A stretch of DNA of 64,000 nucleotides. It comes from Salminus brasiliensis (taxonomy: Eukaryota > Chordata > Actinopteri > Characiformes > Bryconidae). The notes beneath the pieces were generated by a model, which searched no databases, had not been told where the DNA came from, and worked only from the letters and a program-made list of their open reading frames with translations. Below, piece by piece: positions 54,074 through 64,000 of this stretch. Numbering within the stretch: position 1 is the first letter of the stretch; each line of letters starts with the position of its first letter. The stretch covers positions 22,054,662-22,118,661 of the forward strand of contig NC_132898.1 of the NCBI RefSeq assembly GCF_030463535.1, read 5' to 3'. Position numbers and translations under genes: made by a program.

Positions 54074-54654
54074 CTGTGCTCTTGTAGACCTTTGGCTGTG
54101 CTGCTGCTGTTTTTGTGTGTGTTCCTTCTGTGTGTGTGTGATCTCTGGGGGCTGCCAGCCATCATTAAACACAGGAGTGAAGGTTGGGATTTTATCATCA
54201 TCCTCAGGCCACTTTGTACTGAACCAAGTAACAACAGGTAAAGAGGTTAACAAGCAAAGATAGGTAAACACATAAATACAGGCACAAACCCAATATATAC
54301 AGGTAAAAGCAAATAAAAAAAAGAGGATAAGTGTTTTACCTGGGAATGTTCCAGGCATCTCCGAGGGACTGCCACAACTGATCCTCCTCAGATGTGGCCT
54401 CTTCACTCAGGAAGCGCACGCACTCTGGCTCCAACAGAGGGGCGATCACAGAAGGGGGAAGGTCCTCCTCACACACACTCACAACCTACACAAACACAGG
54501 CTTATTTTACAAGTATTTCTGTGTGTGTGATTGTGTGTGTGTGTGTGTGTGCATTTAGATTAATTTTGTGTTTCTTTACCAGCTCAAGCACAGAGAAGAT
54601 GCAGTGAGCCAGATCAGCAGCACTGGGATCATTAATCTGACCATTCAGCTCACC

Positions 54655-54740
<86 letters not shown>

Positions 54741-57700
54741 GAGAGATGAAGACAAATGTTAATATTGCTGAGTTTGGTTGTTAATATGTTAATTGGGTTA
54801 GTAATCTGTAGATGGGTTTACTATTCTGTTGATGAGGTTAGTAATCTGTAGATGGGTTTAGTAATCTGTGGATGGTGCTAGCAATCTGTAGATGGTGTTA
54901 GTAATCTGTGGATGGTGCTAGCAATCTGTAGATGGTGCTTGTAATCTTTAGATGGGGTTAGTAATCTGTTGATGGGTTTAGTAATCAGTTGATGGGGTAG
55001 GTAATCTGTAAATGGGTTGGAAATTTGGTAGTGGGATGAGTAGTCTGTAGATGGTTGAGTAATCAGTAGATGGGGTTAGTAATCTGTAAATGGTGTTAGT
55101 AATCTGCTGATGGGGTTAGTGATCTATAAATGGAGTTGATAATCTGTAGATGAGGTTGGTAATCTGTTGATGGGGTTGTAATCTGTAGACAAGGTTTTTA
55201 ATATGTAGATAGGGTTTGTAAAATAATCTGATGATGGGTTAGTAATCTGTAGATGGGTTTAGTAAATTACTAAATGGGGTTGGTAATCTGTAAATTGTGT
55301 TAGCAATTAGTTGGTAATATGTTGGTGGGTTTGATAATCTGTATGTTGGTTTGTCAATCTGGTAAGGGGGTTGGTAATCTGTAAATGGGGTTAGTAATCT
55401 GTAAATGGGGTTAGTAATCTATCAATGGGCTTGCTAATCATTTAATGGTTTAGTAATCTGTTGGAGTTGGTAATTGTGTTGGTAATCTGTAGATGGGGTT
55501 TGTAATGTGTTGGTAATTTGTAGATGGGGTTAGCCATCTGTTGGTAATCTATAGATGTGATTAGTAGTCTGTAGATGGTGTAAGTAGCCTGCTGATGGGG
55601 CTAGTAATCTCTAACTCATCTACAGATGGGGTTGTAATATGTTGATTAGGTTAGTATTCTGGAGATGGTGTAGATGGGGTTGGTCTGTAGATGGGGTTGG
55701 TCATCTGTATATGCGATACGTAATTTGTAGATGAGGTTGGTAATGTGTAAAGTGGTTAGTAATGTGATGATGGTATTGGTAGTCTGTGGACCGGTTTGGG
55801 ACCCTGTGGATGTGGTTAATACCCACCAGAAGATTGAAGGCCATTTTAATTTTCTGAAAGCAGATCATGAACTGGTCATCAGAAGGCAGACCCTGCACAG
55901 CTGCAGAAACACAGCCAAGACAGACATACACTTTTACTACAGATTTACCACACAGTGTTCACATGTTCACACATCCTGCCAAAAGCACTAATCATGTTAC
56001 CAGTCCTGTTCCTACAGTAACCCTGCTGTTTAGTGTTCTACTGCTCTAACACATTTGATCAGGAAGGCGCTGATAATTAATTGATTAGTTTGATAGCTGC
56101 AGGACACAGAAACTTCAGGAACAGAGTTGGGAAACACTGGAAGCTGATCTCCACCTTTCTGCTTCTTCTTCTTTTTCTTCTTTCTGTCCACTCTCGGCAT
56201 CACGGCAGTCACCCTGTCTGAAATCTCTTCGATATCGTTAATCAGGTGGTTCAGTATGTCCTGCAGGAGAACACAGAACAGTATAGCATTTCCACCATCC
56301 TTAATAACCTCATCCCTAACCCTCTATGGCATGGTCCTGCCCTGCCCTTACACAGTCCTATTAAATTCAGATTTTCTTAGATGTCTTTTGTTCTATTGTC
56401 TTTTAACTTTGGACACTTTGGACAAAAACAGGCTCTGTACAGTAATGAAAAGCAATTCCTTAGCCTAATATGATGAGTGAAAGCCTTTTTGGTGCTATAC
56501 AATACAAACAGGGGTAAAATGAGTTTGACATTCTTGGCAAATGTTGAGTTGGACTGATGTAAAAGTCTCATGAATTTCGTTCTGAGTCACACTGTTTTGT
56601 ATTGGATATGCATCGTCTTTCAATACCACATACGAAAGTGGCCTAAAACAGAACTAAAAAGAGCATTTTTAGTTAACCTACTTAAATTAAGTAGGTTAAA
56701 CATGCAAGAGTAAAAGTTCAACTGTCTGAATGTGGTGTTTCAGCAGTCCTACCACGTTCCTCTCTGTCTCTGTATAAGGGGCAGGAGCAGGGGGAGGACT
56801 GTGGGTGCGCTTGGGCGTGTTCCGTGGTGCAGGAGATTGGGTCAGTGGCTCTGAAATAGTGTAGACTGGCTGGTGTCTGGTTGTGGGTGGAGGTGGAGAT
56901 GGAGATGGAGATGGCGCAGGACTCTCATCTGTAAGAGTGAGACTCAGATTAAAAAGAATTACCAGCAAATTCCTGAATTGAATTGAATCACACAGTACAC
57001 AGTGAATCAAGACGCTTTTTGAGGTTCTGTGATTGGGTTACTTGCAGAGGTGGTGAATCCAGGTCCAGAAAGTAAAAATCCACCTTAGACAGCTCTGCTG
57101 CAGTTGGCAGGTGGAACAAAATCCAGGTATTTTTGGACTTTCTGGACCTGGATTTGCCAGCTTTGTTTACTTGTGTCGTACCATAGTCTGGAGCATTCCA
57201 CTCCTCCTTTCTGGGTTCTGGGGTCCGCTCTCTCCTGTTTGGAGGACGGGCTGAGCTTGAGCTGTCTTTCTTTATAAGGGGTCCCGGTCTTCCCCTGTCA
57301 AACAAACAGAGAGACTGCATTTGCTTTGTTGTCCGCAGGTTTCAAATGCAGAATTTATTGCAGCTGAAGAAACTCTCTGTTCTAACAAGGTATGGTCTTG
57401 CACTGTAAACCCTAACTGAATTTCCTAATAAAATAATTAACTTCACTTAACTTAAATATTACAGACATTTTGGATCACTGAAGCTGATTAATTCAAACTA
57501 GCTCTCATCTAAAAATGAATAATTGAGATACACACTCAGGTCTGTTGAGATTTATACTTGTATGTTTGAGCAATGCAACCTTGATGAGTAAAACTCATAC
57601 ATTTACCTTAGACTCCTGGTACCATCTATTTGCATACTTGGCATGTCTCCACCCACCCACTCAAAGTTAGATTAATTTATCTGGGCTTTCAGTGTGGGAT

Positions 57701-59572
57701 TAGGACTCTACCTGTTCTTATTACCGTCCCGCCCCTCATTCTTCTTGTTCTGCAAAATCCGTTCAAGATCTCGCTGGATATAATCAGCCTGCAAAACAAC
57801 CCAAACCCAGATCAGAAACTGGGCTTCCCTCTGGAGAATGGATGAATCACAGATGTTCCCATGTATATGACTGGAATGGAATTATTCTTCCCAGAGGAGA
57901 TGTGTGTGAGGTCATGTGTTGACTTTGATTGGTTGATAGTTTTAAGATAGATACAGTATGTCTGGTAGGTCCGGTCTCATCCGTTATCAATCAGATAAAT
58001 GGAAACGGTGAGGAGTTTTCCAAAGGGTGTCTCACCTTCAGAGTGTCACTCTGGAACATGAAGATGCTGGTCACTTTGTCCTGCACTGAGATGGTCAGTA
58101 AGGAGTTATAGACACAACTGTCCATCACAGCCTTCACCTCCAACACACGACTCAGAGCCAGGCAGTCCAGCTCCTCCTGCAGACAGAGAAAGATGGAGGA
58201 GAACAGAAGGTACTGAACCAGACGTTCATATTACCTTAACCATAGTACACCAAACATGGGTATTAATATGGAGGATTTTGTCCCTGCTGCCTGGGAACAA
58301 AGTCCTGGGAAGGATTTTTACTTTTAAGGGAATTCTATTGGTGGGCCTCCTCCAAGGGCAGATCACTGTACTCAGTGTTAGGCCACAGCAAGGGTTCTAA
58401 AGGAAGTCAGACCTTGGTCTCGAGGTCGGTGAGCAGCAGGTTCCCATTGTTAAGCTCCAGCTGCATGTCTTGCCCCCATAGCCGGCCAGTCTCCTCAAGC
58501 AGCTTCAGACGCTCCACACACTCCGACACACCCCTCAGTTCCCCACCTAGCTCACACGTCAACAGGTGCTACACACACACACACACACACACATACAGCA
58601 ACTTATGATCTGGTAATGCAATTGATCTCTGATCATAGGAAACCCTTTTGATCTCTGACTATAGAGAATGTTACTGATCTTTGGTCACAGTAATGTTACT
58701 GATCTCCAAATGTAGGTAATGTTATTGATCTCTAATATAGGATATAGTATTTAATTCTGATTGTATTAATTAAAGTTAATGTTATTGATCTCTGATGCTA
58801 AAAAATATGTGTGATCTCTGACAATAAGTAATGTTATTGATCTTTCATCATAGGTAAAGTTTTTGATCTCTGGTTATAGGTAATGTTATTAAACCTTAAT
58901 CATAGGTAATGTTATTGATGTCTGACAATAGGTAATACAATTGATCTCTGATCCTATACTATTTTCTGTCATTGATGTTGATCATAGGGAGTGATCAGAT
59001 TAACTGATCATTGGGAATGGTGGTGATGTGGATTGTTGGTGTTGGCTGCTGGAATAAACTTGTGTGTTAAGCTGGTGTGTGTTAAGCTGTTGTGTTACCT
59101 CCACTCTATACTGGAACTTGTTGAGTTGCTGGTTGATGGATTCAGCATATTCCTTCCTCCTCACTGTGGGGTTAGAGAAAAACTGCATTACTGAGAAGAA
59201 CATACTGCAGTCTTAGTGTGTGGATCATCTCATCATCTGCACTCACTGTAGATGGATTTAGCGCTGGGTCTGGACAAACTGGAGGCCAAAGAGGCGTTCT
59301 CATCCACAGAGTACCCACTTAAACACACAAACACACACATACACACACACTATCACATATACTGCTGGTTCCTTCACTGTAGAGCGTGAGAAAGCTCACA
59401 CACTCAACATGACAGCACACACTGTATCACACTGAAGCCCCTACATTAGTAATCTGTAATCATTAGCTGTGATTGGGTCTGATCAATACCAGGCCAGGGA
59501 AGCTTACCTGGACTGCAGGGACTCTGTGTAGCTGCTGGAGCTGAAGTCAAACACACTGCTGCTCTCAAACAT
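51801..59572 (-). CDS. eps8l3: EPS8-like protein 3
   Basis: EPS8-family adaptor; EPS8 relatives couple receptor tyrosine kinase signalling to Rac and actin through SOS1/ABI1, and EPS8L3 is the divergent member. Coding exons: 59508-59572, 59247-59317, 59099-59163, 58413-58568, 58036-58176, 57712-57788, 57182-57294, 56753-56928, 56155-56260, 55827-55900, 54580-54654, 54340-54485, 54074-54218, 53925-53956, 53735-53831, 53435-53530, 53220-53305, 51999-52131 and 51801-51830. The total is 1884 bases, or 627 residues (human 593). Order of parts: PTB-like domain (about 46-190, IYMRRKEYAESINQQLNKFQ), Pro/Ser-rich linker, Lys-rich patch (RKKKKKKQKG, about 315), helical middle, SH3 (about 488-545, SKRWWKVRNGQGQEGFIPNN) and C-terminal SAM-like effector region (RPEDVKAWLEYKGF to QNVKSALA). 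The last exon encodes only MAREVSPLI; it is the least certain. A 5' UTR exon probably ends at 60964. Confidence 0.93.
52255..53205. repeat. 17-18 bp purine-rich minisatellite in eps8l3 intron
   Basis: Units of GAGTTGAAGCAGAGTGAGA type with AGTAGAGAGA variants, about fifty copies. Larger repeats appear, for example 52600-52740 is close to 52780-52920. It is an almost pure purine strand over 0.9 kb, so triplex (H-DNA) potential is plausible. It lies between the exons starting at 52131 and ending at 53220. Confidence 0.9.
53343..53388. repeat. (GT)n microsatellite
   Basis: GT run in the eps8l3 intron between the exons ending at 53435 and starting at 53305. Similar runs occur at 53621-53641, 53967-54003 (CA) and 54037-54071 (GT). 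Confidence 0.9.
54656..54738. repeat. (GA)n microsatellite, about 40 units
   Basis: Uninterrupted GA run starting two bases before the acceptor of the eps8l3 exon at 54654. On the gene strand it is a long CT polypyrimidine tract leading straight into CAG. Confidence 0.95.
54775..55826. repeat. 20-bp minisatellite in eps8l3 intron 10
   Basis: Degenerate units of GTAATCTGTAGATGGGGTTA type, about fifty copies, covering the intron from the GA tract to the donor of the exon ending at 55827. The donor-proximal 30 bases (AACCACATCCACAG on the gene strand) still resemble the unit. Confidence 0.88.
57047..57165. mobile_element. Short palindromic repeat in eps8l3 intron 7
   Basis: AATCCAGGTCCAGAAAGT (about 57056) and its inverse ACTTTCTGGACCTGGATT (about 57137) bracket about 60 bases. 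Related text occurs at 60250-60275 (ACTTTCTGGACCTGAATTC) and 62162-62185 (TTTCTGGACCTTGATT), so this is a dispersed element. Its right end lies about 17 bases from the splice donor at 57181. Confidence 0.7.
58600..59000. repeat. 26-28 bp degenerate tandem repeat in eps8l3 intron 3
   Basis: Units of GGTAATGTTATTGATCTCTG plus ATCATA, roughly fourteen copies. It fills most of the intron between the exons at 59099-59163 and 58413-58568. Non-coding. Confidence 0.8.
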
Positions 59573-59580
59573 CTTCAACT

Positions 59581-60963
59581 GCATATACACACACACAGCA
59601 GTCAGTACAAACATTGACAAATTGTGCAAATTACACAATTCTCAGGTGATTGCTAGGATGTTGGTAGATGGCTGCTATACTGTTCCAATACAAATACTAC
59701 GCTGTTCCAAGTAATTACTATGCTGTTGTTAAGTGGATGTTGTGGTATCCCAGTGGTTGCTATGCTGTTGCTACACAGATGTCATAAATCCCAGGGGATT
59801 ACTATGGGGCTGGTAGGTAGTTTGTGTGCTGCCCCAGATGGTTGCTGTGATATTTAAGGCTGTTGTTATGGTGGTTGTAGATAGTTGATACCCAGTTTCA
59901 AGTGGTAGCCAGGTTGTTGCTATGAGGTTACTAGAATGTTCTTATGTTGCTATAATATTCCCATGTGTTTATGTTTGGTGGAGAAAAAACAAAAACTGTT
60001 GCTACATAAACAATACATTGATTCCTGATCATGCGTAATGGAACCGGTGTGTGATTATACAGGATCTTTGAAACAATCTGAAAATGTTATGATAATCTAA
60101 TCATATGGATTGTTATGTGGAATGTTTAGATATCTCCTCCTGGTTACTGTCTGCAGGTTTATGGAGCCATAAAGACCAATATCCTCCCATCTCAGCACTG
60201 AGTGACATCACACTGTTCCTACTGAAACAAAATCCTGGAGAGCTTTTTACTTTCTGGACCTGAATTCTCCACCAATGTTTATTTCTACAAAATCATCTCA
60301 GAACATCTCATCCCACCAGTCCTTCACTCTCTCTGCTCACTGGAATTTTACATTCAGATCATCAGAGAAAGAATCAATCTCACTAAGCCCAGAATGGTCA
60401 GTACTTTGCAGCTGGACTCTGCTTTTAGAATCTGAGTACTTATTACACCTGCAGGTGAGAGACAGTGTAAAACTTTACTCAACAGCTGCATAAGTGAGGA
60501 GTGGATGCCTGGATCTGCTGGAGAACTCTGGAAAAGCAGGGTTCTTCGTAGAACCCTAAACACTAAAATAACCATTTGGATGTTTCTTTATGAGGAAATC
60601 ATCTTGTAAGGAACTGCTCTTTATTACTGTGCAGAACCTGTTTTTGCTTCAAATGTTAAAAGAATAGAAAGCACAGAAAGCAGGGCTTAGTTAGCACATC
60701 TGTGAGGGTTAAAGTTCAGAACCCAAAACTGAAGGTTCTCTAAGGATCCTTAAATAGTAAACAGGATCAGCCAGTCTAGTTGACAGATGTTATGTTGAGT
60801 TAAATGTTACGGCCTTAAAACAGCACAAACAGGTAAAATCAGATCAGGTCACTGTATGCAGATGAGTAACATCAATTAGAGATTGATTAGTGAGTCAGTC
60901 AGCAAAGCTGCACCTGTAATAAAATCAATAATGTGATTGTTATAAGAAATGATTCAGATTTAC
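59581..60963 (-). other. eps8l3 5' UTR intron
   Basis: Intron between a putative non-coding first exon (donor CAGAG|GTAAATC, exon end 60964) and the exon carrying the ATG at 59572 (acceptor ATGCAG before 59580). A degenerate GCTATGCTGTTGCTA-type tandem repeat lies at 59640-59960. 60250-60275 matches the TTTCTGGACC repeat family. No other feature seen. Confidence 0.55.
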
Positions 60964-61189
60964 CTCTGAAGAGTCGTGGTGTGCGGTTTTGATCCTGAAG
61001 ACAGAAGAACAGTAACAAGAAACAGAGAAACTCTCTCTCCAGCTCAGAGCAAAGTCCAGCCAGGTGATCGAGAGCAGCTCTATGGACAGGAAACAGTCAG
61101 GTGTTCGGACTGAAGGGTGTGTGTCTGCTAGTCCTCAGATCAAAGGCCATCACTGCTCTTACCTGTACACCGCATGCACCTGCTGATTA

Positions 61190-61630
61190 CCACCCCTAAC
61201 CTGCAGCACAGAGCCTAAAGCCAATTTAATCACAGTCTGATCTCAGTATATAACAGTCTAATCATAGCGCAAAACCATAAACAGTTTAGTCACAGTCTAA
61301 TCTCATAATCAGATCCTAATACCATATTAGAAACTGAATGTAGACACAGACTCAGTTGTTAATCCTAAACAGCAAACCCAGTTTAGTCACAGTCTGATCT
61401 CATTAGTAAATCCTAAAACCAATTTACCCACAGTCTGATCTCAGCACTAGACCTTACACTAAAGCTAGTCACAGTCAAATCTTAAAATGTAAACCCTAAA
61501 ACCAATTTAGCCATGGTCTGATCTTAGTATTAGACTATAATCTCAATTTAGTCTTAGTCAAATTTAAACCAAAGTCAAAGTTAAAACCCTGGAACCAATT
61601 TAGCCACAGTCTAATCTCAGAATTAGACCT
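61190..61630. repeat. Degenerate tandem repeat upstream of eps8l3
   Basis: About twelve irregular units of AAACCAATTTAGTCACAGTC plus TGATCTCAG. It lies 100-550 bases upstream of the putative eps8l3 first exon. Non-coding. Confidence 0.8.
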
Positions 61631-62499
61631 TAGACCGTTTTGTCACCAGCTCACTGGAGTTTGAACTGAGCTGGCTGTTGGTATTTGAGGTTGAAATCTC
61701 TGAGAAACTGAAATTAATCAACAGCTCAGAATCAGATTCACTGCATGGCGATGACTTTGGGCTGTCAGATTCATTATTATTTTTATGTTTCTGCTTGTTC
61801 CAGGTGTTGCCTTCCATAAGTCTCCAGCAGAGGGCGCAGAGATGTCAGGAGTAAATTCAAATCAGAATTTCTGGTTCCGGCATCATGGAGGAACTCCATG
61901 GGGACTCCACAGGGGGAAAGAGGATGCATGAGAGCATAGTTTGAGTGATTTTAATATAAGTATAAATGAACTGTTGAATAATGCAGGTTGAAAGAACACT
62001 GGTAAACGTCCTTGTTTGGGTTTTTTATGGTTTATATTTATGCATGTCGTCAGACACTTCCTGAGTCCAGTCAGTCTAGCATTGGCTTTTCTGACAAGTT
62101 TATCGAGGTGCTTGGTTATAGTCGTATAATGCAGCAGAGATGCTCAGCCAGTTGGAACAACTTCACTTAGTTTCTGGACCTTGATTTGTCACCTCTGCAG
62201 AGGCCCAGCTCCCTCTGACCACATCGGCCGGGTCGAATAACCCCAGTAGAAACCTTCTCCACATTCACTTGTAGAGAGGAACTATCACCTTTACACTACT
62301 GACCAAGTACATCACTCAACTAGACGTCAGTTTATCACCTCTGGTGTCTCTCACACTCCAGCACTCGCCACACTTCACAAGTGCCTCATATTTACAAGCA
62401 TGCCCTGGAAATCCTGCCTGGAATGTTTACCATTAACCTCTGGATTGTATAGAAATAGCTCATGCCAGTGAGCCACAGGATTTCACAGCTATAGCGAGT

Positions 62500-62640
62500 T
62501 CTTTCTGGAATTTGACGTTCAAATTTTCTGTGTAGACAGGGAAGACTTCCTTTTTTCCAATCAGGATTTGAACCAACAACCTTCTGATTATGGCAGCAGA
62601 GCATCTACCACTCAATGGAATGACTTCACGAACCAGACTT
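62500..62640 (-). mobile_element. Second type of tRNA-derived SINE (head region)
   Basis: On the minus strand, TGGTAGATGCTCTGCTGCCA (A-box-like, near 62606) is followed about 30 bases later by GGTTCAAATCC (B box, near 62575), the spacing of a tRNA promoter. The body continues toward lower coordinates without a clear end. It does not share the GAGCAAGGCC core of the other SINEs in the window. It is too diverged to be a tRNA gene. Confidence 0.55.
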
Positions 62641-62945
62641 TTTCAATCAGAGCATTTACAGTTTATCCTGCTTTTGTCAAAGTAACTGTCTCTATGGTCC
62701 AGGGAAGGCTTTCTACTGAAACTAAACGTATTGGCCAGAGAACACAGCCCTACTGCTCCACAGCTTATTGCTGGGGGGCTTTATACCCTGTTAGCCTGGC
62801 GTTAGGGATGGTGCCAATAGGGACCAGACAATCTGTGTGTGTTCTAAAGGGATTTGCACATCTGTGTCAGCAATGGGTGCAACTTAAAGTAAATGAAGGC
62901 ATTCATTAGAAGGGGTGCCCACAAACATTTGGACACAGTGTGTAT
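62640..62945. mobile_element. Non-autonomous DNA element, copy 2
   Basis: Same family as 29811-30255: TCCTGCTTTTGTC, GGTCCAGGGAAGGC, GATGGTGCCAATAGG, GATTTGCACATCTGTGTCAG, GGGTGCAACTTAAAGTA, CATTAGAAGGGGTGCCCACA, ending AAACATTTGGACACAGTGTG. The right end is better preserved here than in copy 1. Non-coding. Confidence 0.7.
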
Positions 62946-64000
62946 TTTCACATTTACCTTCTGAAAGCTGTTGTTTTAGCCATTCTGACACCCAGCATGG
63001 TGGACAATTCATTAATTGACCCGCCCTCTAAAAAAAAATCTAACAGAGAGTGGAGTTTTATTTACAGATGTCATGTAGGTCTCGTGTAGGTTTACTGGTG
63101 GGTCTGGATAGTAAAAAAAAAAAAAAAGTCGGCTTGTAGACGACTGACACCTGGTTCCATTCACCACCAATATAAAGAAATAAGTAACATATTGTGCAGG
63201 AAAATGGTCAGACTTCCCCTATAATAATAACTTTGTGTTTAAGGTTCACAGCAATGGAGAGCATTCAGTCAGTCACGTAGCAGCCGAACAAACACAAGAA
63301 GGAAATGAAACAGAAGCTTTGTTATTTTTTATTTTATAAAAGCAAAGAGACTCGAATAGACACTGATACTGTTTTACAGAATTACCGTTCAGGCAGTGAA
63401 GCAGACCCCACAGAAACATCCAGAACACAACTCTGATCTGCACTTCAGAACTCTAAATGTTTAATATACAGATACAGGACATTAGCTCAGTGTACTCATA
63501 TCTAGAACATGATTAAAAGTTAACATTTAGAGAAAAGTGCTGTTCTGAAAGCTTCAGTTCCTCAACTATGATAGATACAGTAACACCAGGCCTGCACCAT
63601 GTATTAATAAAGGGGTCAGTTATCTAGAGTCATATTAATTCTAGACTAAACAGAATCTCTAATAGTGATTCATCTTCAGTCTAAGGCTTTATCTATGTGT
63701 GTAAGAAACAGCCTAAAGGGTTTAATAAAGCAGGGTTAATACAGTCGGTTATATATTGCAATATTAAATGTGATATATACTGTAAAATATGATGTATACT
63801 GTAAAAAATAACAGTACATGGATGCATTTATGGTGCAGCCTGAATGAGCATCAGTTTGAAGAACAGGGGAAAACCGAGGTTATGAATATATTAATATTTA
63901 CTGAATAAACACCCCCCCCCCTCATCTCTAAAGCTGAACCGGTCAGAACCCAAACTGTTCATCAATCATTAACAGAATAAAAACTACTGCAGGTCAGACT
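62946..64000. other. Intergenic sequence at the right edge
   Basis: No exon or recognised repeat. There is a poly-A tract at about 63113-63127, a C run near 63911, and a short GATATATACTGTAAAATATG-type repetition near 63770-63810. Nothing supports a gene. Confidence 0.5.

Noticed and set aside
61623-61817. 64-codon Ser/Asn-rich open frame on the minus strand upstream of eps8l3
   Set aside because: Low complexity, no family resemblance and no clear splice partner. It overlaps the end of a tandem repeat; it might be chance or an unknown exon, but support is insufficient.
62560-62640. Possible tRNA gene on the minus strand
   Set aside because: A- and B-box-like text is present, but no complete cloverleaf arms are evident and the head continues into a repeat body, so it is better explained as a SINE head.

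Overview
The window is nuclear DNA of a ray-finned fish. It holds intron-rich vertebrate genes with GT-AG splice sites, dense CA/GT and GA microsatellites, a fish-type Tc1 transposon, tRNA-derived SINEs and short non-autonomous DNA transposons. The mix of repeats suggests an otophysan, perhaps a characiform; that is an impression from repeat style, not proof. No prokaryotic or viral gene, CRISPR array, rRNA or tRNA gene was seen.

Four protein-coding genes were assembled exon by exon from splice sites and recognisable protein sequence. They are: slc6a17 (+, 3' two thirds, 36-4435), a synaptic-vesicle neutral amino acid transporter; strip1 (-, 7983-17456, 21 coding exons, 814 codons), a core STRIPAK subunit; ampd2 (-, 22454-39453 with a second first exon at 49158, 18 coding exons, 823 codons), AMP deaminase 2; and eps8l3 (-, 51801-59572, 19 coding exons, 627 codons), an EPS8-like actin-signalling adaptor. 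In each complete gene the exon lengths sum to a multiple of three, and every junction keeps frame. The same four genes cluster on human 1p13.3, so this is conserved vertebrate synteny and not an operon or functional cassette. slc6a17 and strip1 converge; strip1, ampd2 and eps8l3 run head to tail.

The non-genic part is dominated by minisatellites. More than ten arrays with unrelated units lie in introns, the slc6a17 3' UTR and intergenic gaps. The largest is an 8.6-kb array of a 42-bp unit with higher-order duplications (40.44-49.08 kb), lying between two alternative ampd2 first exons. Two arrays seem to have grown out of gene boundaries. The slc6a17 3' UTR array (33-34 bp units) has its first unit over the stop codon. 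The ampd2 intron 5 array (about 30 bp units) resembles the exon 5 splice donor it touches.

Mobile DNA includes a dead Tc1/mariner copy in strip1 intron 7, four or five SINE copies, a 155-bp hAT-like MITE, a palindromic element in slc6a17, and three copies of a roughly 300-450-bp DNA element. I found no convincing new biological system. The points most worth checking are the exon-edge minisatellites, the array between the ampd2 promoters and a GC-AG intron in slc6a17. All coordinates were read by eye without alignment tools.
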